A stretch of DNA of 7,466 bases from Chloroflexota bacterium (GCA_017860675.1 JAGDMV010000088.1:1-7466); one strand, 5' to 3'. Positions 1 through 5,454 are shown, counted from the first letter of the stretch. Made by a program: numbers and translations. Notes: generated from the letters alone by a model not told the origin.

Positions 1-290
1 GGCGTGTCCATGAGCTTCGAGGTCTCGGTCACGAACTCGACCGGCGGGCCGGCGAAGACGTCGCCCGGGCAGGCGGCGTCGAGCATGCCGGGGCCGACGA
101 TCATCGTGTGGGCCGGCTCGTGGCCGGAGCCGGAGCCCTGGATGATCGAGACCCGGTTGGGCTTGGGCATGTCGGCCCGGTAGATCAGGTTGTACTTGGG
201 CTCGTACTTGAGCGTCCCGTCGCTCGCCAGCTGGATCCCCTCGAGGAACTCCGCGACGAACTTCTTCGGGTCGTTGACGAACTTCTTCAT
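1..290 (-). CDS. dhaK: Dihydroxyacetone kinase subunit DhaK, N-terminal 96 codons (partial at window edge)
   Basis: DhaK binds dihydroxyacetone (DHA) or a similar short ketose, which DhaL-bound nucleotide then phosphorylates, giving DHAP in the cytoplasm. The visible part begins MKKFVNDPKKFV and carries the family signature GSGSGHEPAH at residues 52-61. H57 is equivalent to the substrate-contacting His56 of E. coli DhaK. It is followed by VGPGMLDAACPGDVFAGPP (65-83). The covalent substrate histidine (near residue 218 in E. coli) lies beyond the left edge. The ATG at 290-288 is preceded by GGGGAG and sits 10 nt after the dhaL stop, so the two are surely cotranscribed. The common GGGSGHEP and FASPS patterns read GSGSGHEP and FAGPP here, so this is a divergent DhaK and the substrate might be another ketose such as erythrulose. 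The family call is firm; the substrate is inference. Confidence 0.93.
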   Translation of the reverse strand, partial: MKKFVNDPKKFVAEFLEGIQLASDGTLKYEPKYNLIYRADMPKPNRVSIIQGSGSGHEPAHTMIVGPGMLDAACPGDVFAGPPVEFVTETSKLMDT

Positions 291-300
291 GCCGCTCCCC

Positions 301-960
301 TTATGCCTTGCCGTATTTCTCGCGCCAAGCGTCCGCGATCGCCTGCAGGATGACGCCGATGGCCGTGGCCCCGGCGTCGACCGAGCCGATGCTCCGCTCG
401 CCCGTGTACGCGGCCCGGCCGCGCATCGCGAGCATGCCCTTGGTGTCCTCGGCCGCCTTCTTCGCCACGTCGGCCGCCTTCTGGACGGCCACGACACCGT
501 GGTCATCCCGGGTGGCCGGGTCGGCGAAGCTGGCCTCGAGGCTGTCGGTGGCCGGGACGAGCGCATCGAGGAGGGTCTTCTCCCCGAGCGAGGCGCCGCC
601 CCGGGCCATGATCCCGGCGATGGCCGCGCGGAGGATCGTGATGACGTCCTCCGGGGTCAGCTCGGTCTTGTCGCCGGCGGTCGCGCCGGCGCGGAGGAAG
701 GCCGTGCCCCAGATCGGGCCACTGACGCCGCCCACCTTGCCGGCCAGGGTGACCCCGACCTTCTTCAGGATCGTCCCCGCGCTCGTCCGGTCGAAGGTGT
801 CGTAGTCGCTGAGGACGACCTCCCACCCGTTCCTGAGCGAATAGCCGAAGTCGCCGTCGCCCACGATCGAGTCGAGGTGGGCGAAGTACTCGGCGTTGTC
901 GACGATCGTCTTGGACGCCGTCTTCAGGACGAGATCGAGATCGTCGAGCGACTGGGTCAT
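301..960 (-). CDS. dhaL: Dihydroxyacetone kinase subunit DhaL (nucleotide-binding subunit)
   Basis: DhaL holds the Mg-nucleotide that phosphorylates the substrate on DhaK. The protein is 219 aa, close to the usual 210. The three metal-ligand aspartates are present at D30, D35 and D37 in LDSIVGDGDFG, at the same numbering as E. coli DhaL. Other family landmarks are GKVGGVSGPIWGTAF (74-88), RGGASLGEKTLLDALVPA (120-137) and TGERSIGSVDAGATA near the C-terminus. The usual GD(A/G)DHG histidine is phenylalanine here (F38). The ATG at 960 follows AAAGGAGG with a good spacer, 44 nt after the phosphatase stop; the stop is 10 nt before dhaK. No DhaM phosphotransferase gene is in view, so whether the kinase is ATP- or PTS-driven cannot be decided. 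Separate K and L subunits are typical of the PTS form but do not prove it. Confidence 0.93.
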   Translation of the reverse strand: MTQSLDDLDLVLKTASKTIVDNAEYFAHLDSIVGDGDFGYSLRNGWEVVLSDYDTFDRTSAGTILKKVGVTLAGKVGGVSGPIWGTAFLRAGATAGDKTELTPEDVITILRAAIAGIMARGGASLGEKTLLDALVPATDSLEASFADPATRDDHGVVAVQKAADVAKKAAEDTKGMLAMRGRAAYTGERSIGSVDAGATAIGVILQAIADAWREKYGKA

Positions 961-1004
961 GCGGTCCTCCTTTCTGGGTTGATGCTCCCTCGTGCCGCCC
1001 CCGC

Positions 1005-1778
1005 CTACGAGGCCAGGCAGGCCTCGAGGTCGGCAAGCGTGATGTAGTCGCCGGGCCGCGCGGCACCGCGGTTGGCGATGACCCGCGCCCGTTCACCGTC
1101 GGGGTCGCCGAGCGAGGTCACGACCAGGATCGCGTCGCTGTTGTCCTCCTTTTCCGTGTAGCCATTAACGGTCATCACGCTGCGCAGCCCGGCCGCGGCC
1201 GCGGAGACGATCCCGTTGTTCGAGTCCTCGACCACGAGGACCTCGGAGGCCGGGATCTCCAGTCGCTCGAGGGCCAGCAGGTAGATGTCGGGAGCCGGCT
1301 TCTTCTTCGGCACGCAGTCGCCGGCCAGGAACACGTCGAAGCGGTCGGCCCGCTCCTTGCCGACGGCGTACTCGAGGATCGCGTGGACGGACGCCTCGGC
1401 CGAGGTCGACGCGACGCCGAGCTTCCAGCCGGCGTCCTGGGCGACCGAGATGATCCGGCGGATGCCGGGCCGGGGCGGGAGCTTGCCGGCTGCCACCATC
1501 TCGGTGTAGATCGCCGTCTTGCGCTTGTGCCAGGTGGCCAGCAGCTCTGCCTGCCCCTCGGGGTCCGCCGGCAGCCCGTGGGCCGCCACGAACTCCGGGG
1601 TGAACAGGCTGGCCATCCGCTCCTTGCCGCCGCCGATCTTGAGGCGCCGGCCGTACTCCTCGACGTCCCATTCGACCGGCAGGCCGAACTCGGCGAACGT
1701 CTGGTTGAAGGCGGGCCGGTGCCCGTCGCGCTCGGTGTCGGCCAGGACGCCGTCGCAGTCGAAGACGAGCGCGCTCAC
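1005..1778 (-). CDS. CbbY-type HAD-superfamily sugar-bisphosphate phosphatase
   Basis: This is a 257-aa cytoplasmic phosphatase of the haloacid dehalogenase superfamily, subclass I with a helical cap. Motif I is FDCDGVLADTE, with nucleophile D7 and acid/base D9. Motif II is STS at 124-126, motif III is the lysine run KKKPAPD (K158-K160), and motif IV is VVEDSNNG with E184 and D185. The cap holds KIGGGKERM (47-55), the GGKER signature I associate with CbbY xylulose-1,5-bisphosphate phosphatases, including the chloroplast form. The GTG at 1778-1776 overlaps the aldolase TGA (GTGA, 4 bp), implying translational coupling; GAAGGAAAGG lies upstream. A longer in-frame opening runs back to 2708, but that part is another frame of the aldolase gene. 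Beta-phosphoglucomutase-like or other sugar-phosphate phosphatase activity remains possible. Superfamily certain, CbbY subgroup likely, substrate inferred. Confidence 0.9.
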   Translation of the reverse strand: MSALVFDCDGVLADTERDGHRPAFNQTFAEFGLPVEWDVEEYGRRLKIGGGKERMASLFTPEFVAAHGLPADPEGQAELLATWHKRKTAIYTEMVAAGKLPPRPGIRRIISVAQDAGWKLGVASTSAEASVHAILEYAVGKERADRFDVFLAGDCVPKKKPAPDIYLLALERLEIPASEVLVVEDSNNGIVSAAAAGLRSVMTVNGYTEKEDNSDAILVVTSLGDPDGERARVIANRGAARPGDYITLADLEACLAS

Positions 1779-2629
1779 GTCCAGGCCTTTCCTTCGCTGC
1801 CGAAGAGGCGCATGTGGTGCTTCGCCATCTCCATCACAGCGGCCCGTTGGGCGGTGAAGATCTTCGGCGGATCGTAGTCGCCCGGATGCTCGGTCATGAA
1901 GTCGTAGCCGGACTTCATGAAGGCGATCTTCAGGGCGGTCGAGATGTTGACCTTGGCGCAGCCGCGGCTGATGAGGTCGCTGAACTGCTCGGGGGTCATC
2001 CCCGTGCCGCCGTGGAGAGCGACCGGGATTCCCGTCGCCGCGACGATGTCGGTCACCCGCTGGCTGTCGAGCGTCGGGGTCGTCTTGTACATCCCATGGG
2101 CGTTGCCGATGGCCGGGGCGAAGACGTCGACGCCGGTCGCCTTGATGAAGTCGACGGCAACCTCCAGCGTCTGGACCTGCTTGGCCTCGTCGCCGGTCAT
2201 CTCCTCGGTCCGCTTGAAGCCCTCGATCTCGCCCTCGACATGGGCGCCGTAGCGGCGAGCCTCGGCCACGACCTCGATGCACTGGCGCTTGTTCTCCTCG
2301 ACCGAGAGCTTGCTGGCATCGAACAGGACCGAGCTCCAGCCCTTGGCCAGGCAGGCGCTGATGACGTCCCGCTCGGGGCAGTGGTCGAGGTGGAGCGCCA
2401 CCGGGACGGTGACGTCCTTGGTGTACGCCTGCCACATCGCGAACATGGCATCCAGGCCGGTCATCTTCACGTGCTTGACCGAGGTCTGGATGATGACCGG
2501 AGCCTTGAGCTCCTCGGCCGCGGCGAGGACGGCCTCCATCGTGAGGTCGTTCACGACGTTGATCGCCGCCACGCCGTAGCGCTCGCCGAAGGCCCGATCC
2601 AGGATCTCCTTCGTCGGTACGACCGGCAA
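1775..2629 (-). CDS. Class II (zinc-dependent) ketose-bisphosphate aldolase, fructose-bisphosphate aldolase-like
   Basis: Class II aldolases reversibly split a ketose 1,6-bisphosphate (fructose, tagatose or sedoheptulose type) into DHAP and an aldehyde phosphate. From the TTG start the protein is 284 aa, the usual size of the short GatY/KbaY/FBA branch. HLDHC at 80-84 supplies catalytic D82 and zinc ligand H83. Further zinc ligands are H178 (GNAHGMYK) and H206 (ALHGGTGM). VEGEIEG (131-137) and KVNISTALK (226-234), the phosphate-binding region, are intact. The TTG at 2629 is chosen because AGGAGG ends 6 nt upstream and the family starts at MPxVPxKEIL. An upstream ATG at 2683 would add 18 residues unlike the family and lacks support. 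The stop overlaps the phosphatase start. With dhaKL downstream, DHAP is the likely shared metabolite. Sugar specificity cannot be read from sequence. Confidence 0.94.
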   Translation of the reverse strand: MPVVPTKEILDRAFGERYGVAAINVVNDLTMEAVLAAAEELKAPVIIQTSVKHVKMTGLDAMFAMWQAYTKDVTVPVALHLDHCPERDVISACLAKGWSSVLFDASKLSVEENKRQCIEVVAEARRYGAHVEGEIEGFKRTEEMTGDEAKQVQTLEVAVDFIKATGVDVFAPAIGNAHGMYKTTPTLDSQRVTDIVAATGIPVALHGGTGMTPEQFSDLISRGCAKVNISTALKIAFMKSGYDFMTEHPGDYDPPKIFTAQRAAVMEMAKHHMRLFGSEGKAWT

Positions 2630-2634
2630 ACCGC

Positions 2635-2641
2635 ACCTCCT
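2635..2641 (-). promoter_or_regulatory. Shine-Dalgarno AGGAGGT fixing the TTG start of the aldolase
   Basis: AGGAGGT on the minus strand lies 5 nt (6 nt from AGGAGG) before the TTG at 2629-2627. It is a near-perfect anti-16S match and explains initiation at a rare codon. A GTG inside the same stretch is out of frame with the aldolase. Confidence 0.85.
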
Positions 2642-2656
2642 GTCTGCTGCGCACAG
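2640..2656. promoter_or_regulatory. Weak imperfect palindrome in the regulator-aldolase spacer (possible operator)
   Basis: CTGTCTGC-T-GCGCACAG is an inverted repeat with 6 of 8 arm positions paired, immediately upstream of the aldolase ribosome binding site. It lies in the 124-nt spacer 2630-2753 between the regulator stop and the aldolase start. I see no convincing -10/-35 pair in that spacer, so the aldolase may be read from the regulator promoter. Chance occurrence in GC-rich DNA is quite possible. Confidence 0.25.
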
Positions 2657-2753
2657 CCGCCGCGGGGCGGACGACTCGCGCACCTCGCCGGGCTCCAGCC
2701 GGCGCCAACTCTGACCGACCCGTCGATCGGGAGGCGTGCGGCAGGGACCCGCG

Positions 2754-3821
2754 TCACCGCACCGTCGTGCTGCCTACCACCTCCTTCGTGCCGGCACGAG
2801 GCGCCTCCCAGCGCCTCGTGACCCGGGCCGTCCCGGCCCCCCGGGTCGTACCGCTTCCCCGGTCCTCGCCGGTCGCGCCGAGAACCGCGCGTGCGTTGCC
2901 CTCGTCGAGGATGAGCACGTCGACGACGCCGGCCCGGAGGACGCCCAGGATCGCCTTCGGCTTCTCGGCCTCGCTCACGACCGCGATGACGGTCTCGATC
3001 CGGCGCAGGTCGTCGATCGACAGGCCGATGAGGCGGCCGCTCTCGGGCGAGGCGATCACCCTGCCTCGCGCGTCCACGTAGTTGCCCAGGACGTCGCCCA
3101 CGGCTCCCCAGCGGCGGAGCCGGGCGAGCTCCTCGGCCGAGAAGCAGCCGCTGCGCACCATGGTGCAGTCGTCGTCGGTGCCGCCGATCCCGACCAGGGC
3201 CATGCTGGCAGCCGCCGCGACGCGCAGGGCCTCGGCCACGGCATCCTGGGCCAGGAGGCGATCGCGCATCTCGGCGCTCTCCACGTAGGCGGGCGCGAAC
3301 AGGCTCACCGCCCTGCCCCCGGCCCGCTCCGCGAACGCCCGGCAGATCTCGTTCGGGTTCGTCGGCGCATCCACGCGCGGTGAGCCGCCCATCGCGCTCA
3401 CGAAGGTGCAGCCGAGCCGCCGTGCGGGGCGGAAGAAGCGGGGGACCTCGCCCGTGTCGCGGCCGTGGCTGACGGCCACGACATACCCGTCGCGGAGCCG
3501 GCGCTCGAGATAGCGCGCAGCGCAGCGGGCGACCTCCTCGCGCTGCGCCTGGGGATCTGCCCGGGCCGGGCTGACGATCGCGTCGGCCAGCCCGAACGCT
3601 CCTCGGAGCTGGGCCTCGAGGTCGAGGTGCAGCCACGGCGGCGCCTCGACGTGGATGTCGACCACCCCGGTCCAGCGAGCCCGCTCAAGGAGGCGCTGGA
3701 CCTTCGGCCGGGACAGGCCGAACTCGCGGCTCAGCTCTTCCTGGGTGCGCCCATCCACGTAGTAGCGGTGGGCGAGGCGGGCGAGGAGCTCGTACTCCTC
3801 CTGGCCGAGGTTGTCCGGCAA
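2754..3821 (-). CDS. SorC/DeoR-type sugar-binding transcriptional regulator with a C-terminal extension
   Basis: SorC-family regulators bind DNA through an N-terminal HTH and sense phosphorylated sugars through a large C-terminal domain. CggR, for example, responds to fructose bisphosphate and DeoR to deoxyribose phosphate. This 355-aa protein has the HTH at about 11-53 (LARLAHRYY, then GRTQEELSREFGLSRPKVQRLL). The effector domain (about 60-316) has VSHGRD (118-122), GIGG (211-214), GAVGDVLGNYVDARGRVI (239-256), IGLSIDDLRRI and the closing VVDVLILDEGNARAVLG. Family members normally end there, near 315-320 residues. Here about 39 Arg/Gly/Thr-rich residues follow that look unlike the family. 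The TTG at 3821 has GGGGGA upstream and places the HTH as usual; no better in-frame start exists. As first gene of the minus-strand block it probably controls the aldolase-phosphatase-dhaLK genes and itself. The actual effector is unknown. Confidence 0.92.
   Translation of the reverse strand: MPDNLGQEEYELLARLAHRYYVDGRTQEELSREFGLSRPKVQRLLERARWTGVVDIHVEAPPWLHLDLEAQLRGAFGLADAIVSPARADPQAQREEVARCAARYLERRLRDGYVVAVSHGRDTGEVPRFFRPARRLGCTFVSAMGGSPRVDAPTNPNEICRAFAERAGGRAVSLFAPAYVESAEMRDRLLAQDAVAEALRVAAAASMALVGIGGTDDDCTMVRSGCFSAEELARLRRWGAVGDVLGNYVDARGRVIASPESGRLIGLSIDDLRRIETVIAVVSEAEKPKAILGVLRAGVVDVLILDEGNARAVLGATGEDRGSGTTRGAGTARVTRRWEAPRAGTKEVVGSTTVR
2795..2820 (-). repeat. 10-bp perfect stem-loop in the 3' end of the regulator gene
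   Basis: Arms CACGAGGCGC (2795-2804) and GCGCCTCGTG (2811-2820) pair perfectly around a 6-nt loop. The CACGA arm also closes an overlapping 14-bp perfect palindrome, TCGTGCCGGCACGA (2786-2799), so two mutually exclusive hairpins can form in the transcript. The stem encodes part of the atypical tail of the regulator. There is no U tract, so this is not a standard intrinsic terminator. It could be an attenuator, a processing or stability element, or chance in GC-rich DNA. Confidence 0.5.
2821..2846 (-). repeat. Second adjacent stem-loop (7-bp arms) in the 3' end of the regulator gene
   Basis: Arms ACCCGGG (2821-2827) and CCCGGGT (2840-2846) pair perfectly. An alternative inner pairing is GGCCG/CGGCC (2826-2830 with 2834-2838). 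It directly abuts the 2795-2820 stem-loop, giving two back-to-back hairpins in the mRNA between the regulator domain and the aldolase. Confidence 0.4.
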
Positions 3822-3844
3822 CAGCCCGATCCCCCGTGAGAGGT

Positions 3845-3856
3845 GAGCAAATGCTC
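3845..3856. promoter_or_regulatory. 12-bp perfect palindrome GAGCAAATGCTC, candidate autoregulatory operator
   Basis: GAGCA-AA-TGCTC is a perfect inverted repeat lying just downstream of the predicted transcription start and upstream of the regulator RBS. That is a classic position for repression by roadblock. A related half-site, TGAGTA, occurs on the minus strand at about 3876-3871, next to the -10 box. Its AT centre stands out in this composition. Binding by the adjacent SorC-type protein is inferred from position only. Confidence 0.5.
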
Positions 3857-3874
3857 GGGCGTGGACAGATACTC

Positions 3875-3903
3875 ATTGTACGCGGCGGCTCGCGCGCGTC
3901 CAG
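3875..3903 (-). promoter_or_regulatory. Putative sigma-70-type promoter of the regulator
   Basis: On the minus strand TACAAT (3880-3875) matches the -10 consensus TATAAT at 5 of 6 positions. It is preceded, after exactly 17 nt, by CTGGAC (3903-3898) as a weak -35. Transcription would begin near 3868, giving a leader of roughly 45-50 nt before the TTG at 3821. It sits in one of the few less GC-rich patches of the window. Confidence 0.55.
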
Positions 3904-3911
3904 CCCCAGCC

Positions 3912-3923
3912 GCGTGATCACGC
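3912..3923. promoter_or_regulatory. 12-bp perfect palindrome GCGTGATCACGC, candidate regulatory site
   Basis: GCGTGA-TCACGC is a perfect dyad about 9 bp upstream of the proposed -35 of the regulator promoter. It differs in sequence from the palindrome at 3845-3856, so it may bind a different protein or be an activator site. The two centres are 67 bp apart. Function is inferred from position. Confidence 0.4.
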
Positions 3924-3972
3924 CGCCATCTCCGCCCGGGCGCGCGGACACGAGGCTCGGGTGGGTCGGCCC

Positions 3973-4026
3973 GTCCCCGGTGAGCCGGCCGTCACCGGTG
4001 AGCCGCCCGTCCCCGGTGAGCCGCCC
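3973..4026. repeat. 18-bp direct tandem repeat, three copies
   Basis: Three contiguous copies occupy 3973-3990, 3991-4008 and 4009-4026, with consensus GTCCCCGGTGAGCCGCCC. Copy 1 differs by one base (GGCC end) and copy 2 by one base (GTCACC). The 18-bp period keeps reading frame: forward it could encode PVPGEP-like hexapeptides and on the minus strand LTGDGR. No spacers are present. It lies about 140 bp upstream of the xthA start. Confidence 0.85.
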
Positions 4027-4088
4027 GGCGCTGCCGCTCTCGCCCGCCACCACCATTCCGGTCCTCCGACGCCGCCGATCGCGCGCGG

Positions 4089-4126
4089 CACCGGCGTCCC
4101 CGGCCGACACCGGCATCCCGGTCGGA
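4089..4126. repeat. Degenerate 19-bp tandem duplication
   Basis: Two adjacent 19-bp units (4089-4107 and 4108-4126) share CACCGGC(G/A)TCCC and match at about 15 of 19 positions. They resemble the GTCCCCGG core of the upstream 18-bp repeat, suggesting the spacer grew by slippage. Confidence 0.5.
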
Positions 4127-4137
4127 GGGCGCCGCCG

Positions 4138-4158
4138 TATGATCGGTCGGCGAGGAGG
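4138..4158 (+). promoter_or_regulatory. Possible -10 box and strong Shine-Dalgarno of xthA
   Basis: TATGAT at 4138-4143 resembles a -10 element, though no -35 is obvious 17 nt upstream. AGGAGG at 4153-4158 is followed by 6 nt and then GTG at 4165, which fixes the start of the exonuclease. If TATGAT is used, the leader would be only about 15 nt. Confidence 0.5.
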
Positions 4159-4164
4159 ACAGCG

Positions 4165-5067
4165 GTGCGGATCGCAACCTGGAACGTCAATTCGCTCAAA
4201 GCTCGACTCGACAAGGTCGAGTGGTGGCTGGGCCGGGCATCGCCGGACGTCCTCCTCGTCCAGGAGACCAAGCTGACCGACGCCGACGCACCGGCGCTGG
4301 CCTTCGTCGCCGCCGGCTACGAGCTGCTCCACCACGGCGAGGGACGCTGGAACGGCGTCGCGATCGCCAGCCGGGTGGGCATCGCCGAGCCGATGACCAA
4401 CTTCGGCGACGGCCCGGTGCGCGACACGGGTCCCGGGGCGACCGTGTCCCTGGCCGAGGAGGACACCAATCCCCTCGACGAGGCCCGGATGGTGAGCGCG
4501 GTCTGCGGCGGGGTTCGAGTCGTGTCGCTGTACGCGCCGAACGGCCGGGTGGTCGGCTCGCCCTTCTACCTCGGGAAGCTGCGCTGGTTCGAACGCCTGC
4601 GCCGCTGGCTCGACGAGACCATGGACCCTGCCGAGCCCCTCGTCCTCGGCGGGGACCTGAACGTCGCCCCGGCGGATGCCGACGTCTGGGACCCGGCAGC
4701 CGCCCACGGCGGCACGCACGTGTCCGAGCCCGAGCGGGTCGCCTTCCGGTCGCTGCTCGACTGGGGCCTCGTCGACACGTATCGCGCCCACCACGCCGAG
4801 CCCGGCCGGTTCACCTGGTGGGACTACCGGGCCGGCAACTTCCAGCGCAACGAGGGCATGCGCATCGACCACCTGCTGGCGAGCGCGCCGGTGGCGGAGC
4901 GGGTCGTGGCGGTCGAGATCGACCGCGAGGCTCGGAAGGGCCAACCGACGCCGTCGGACCACGCGCCCCTGGTGATGGATCTCGACGCGCCGGGCCTCGG
5001 CTTCGACCCGGGCTGGGCGGGCGCCGACGAGCGCTTCGCCGCCCGGCGAGCCGCAAAGGGGCGATAG
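4165..5067 (+). CDS. xthA: Exodeoxyribonuclease III / AP endonuclease (ExoIII-type EEP nuclease)
   Basis: This is a base-excision-repair enzyme that incises DNA 5' of abasic sites and trims 3' blocking groups using Mg2+. The 300-aa protein shows the whole endonuclease/exonuclease/phosphatase active site: N7 (TWNVNS), E34 (LVQETK), Y123 (SLYAPNGR), D164 and N166 (GGDLNVAP), D235 (GMRIDH) and the D265-H266 pair (PSDHAP). The ExoIII-specific segment WWDYRAGNFQRNEG (218-231) is intact. GTG at 4165 is chosen because AGGAGG lies 6 nt upstream and family proteins begin MRIATWNVNSLK. The frame stays open back to 3961, but that part is repeat-derived and not conserved. The stretch FGDGPVRDTGPGATVSLAEE (80-99) looks longer than in most homologues I recall. 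The gene stands alone on the plus strand, divergent from the regulator and convergent with the GNAT gene. Confidence 0.96.
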   Translation: MRIATWNVNSLKARLDKVEWWLGRASPDVLLVQETKLTDADAPALAFVAAGYELLHHGEGRWNGVAIASRVGIAEPMTNFGDGPVRDTGPGATVSLAEEDTNPLDEARMVSAVCGGVRVVSLYAPNGRVVGSPFYLGKLRWFERLRRWLDETMDPAEPLVLGGDLNVAPADADVWDPAAAHGGTHVSEPERVAFRSLLDWGLVDTYRAHHAEPGRFTWWDYRAGNFQRNEGMRIDHLLASAPVAERVVAVEIDREARKGQPTPSDHAPLVMDLDAPGLGFDPGWAGADERFAARRAAKGR

Positions 5068-5454
5068 GCGGGGCCGGCGGCGCCCGTCCCGCCCCGAGAA
5101 CCGCCCGCAGCGTCATCTCTCCCGTTCAAGCCTCCCGGGCATGCGCGACGACGGTTCCCGCCGCGACGAGCTCGACGAACGCCCCCGATCGCGACGCCCA
5201 CGCTCGGGCGGCCGCCCTTTGTCGCGTCGTCGACCGGCCCGGGCGTGACCGAGACCACCGATCCGCACTCCGTAGCCCTGGTAGGCGTATTCGGGAGAGA
5301 TCGGCCGTGACGGGCCCGTGGCAAGCCCAGGAGGCCTGCCCGGAAGAGAGAGGGCAGCCCGGCTGGCTTCGCGAGCGAGCGGGGGTCGTGCGGGCGCGCC
5401 CACGGTCCACGGCCGGCGGACCCCGCGGCACCCGGCAGGCCCGACCCGGCCGCC
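5068..5454. other. 387-bp spacer between convergent genes, no gene supported
   Basis: Frames are open on both strands here, but none has a recognisable domain, a good RBS-start pair or family-like composition. A GGCGGG/CCCGCC inverted repeat (5067-5072 with 5088-5093) just after the xthA stop could help termination but has no U tract. GTTCAA at 5124-5129 resembles a tRNA T-loop, but no cloverleaf can be built. It may be decayed coding sequence; I cannot identify a parent gene. Confidence 0.6.

Larger units (their letters stand above)
3822..4164. other. Divergent intergenic region between the regulator and xthA, no gene supported
   Basis: This 343-bp spacer separates the minus-strand regulator from the plus-strand exonuclease gene. 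It contains the regulator promoter, two 12-bp palindromes, an 18-bp tandem repeat, a degenerate 19-bp duplication, and the -10-like box and RBS of xthA, each listed separately. Open frames cross it on both strands, but they are Pro/Arg/Gly-rich, contain the repeats and resemble no family I know, so I call no gene here. Confidence 0.75.

Noticed and set aside
190..1047. Plus-strand open frame opposite dhaL
   Set aside because: It is antisense to a clear DhaL with intact metal ligands and shows no domain of its own.
1005..2708. A single long minus-strand open frame that would fuse extra sequence to the CbbY-type phosphatase
   Set aside because: Upstream of 1778 it is an out-of-frame reading of the aldolase gene with no family similarity. 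The GTG at 1778 gives the exact family start.
2551..3636. Long minus-strand open frame across the regulator-aldolase junction
   Set aside because: It overlaps two well-supported genes in another frame and has Arg/Pro/Gly-rich composition typical of GC-rich shadows.
3973..4026. CRISPR array
   Set aside because: The 18-bp units are contiguous with no unique spacers, and no cas gene is nearby.
3685..4962. 425-codon minus-strand open frame opposite xthA
   Set aside because: It is antisense to the complete catalytic frame of xthA, and its repeated LTGDGR comes from the 18-bp repeat.
5067..5093. Intrinsic terminator of xthA (GGCGGG/CCCGCC)
   Set aside because: The loop is long, inner pairing is poor and no U tract follows. 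Such repeats are common by chance at this GC content.
5105..5150. tRNA suggested by GTTCAA at 5124-5129
   Set aside because: The bases around it do not form a T stem, and no acceptor or anticodon arm can be placed.
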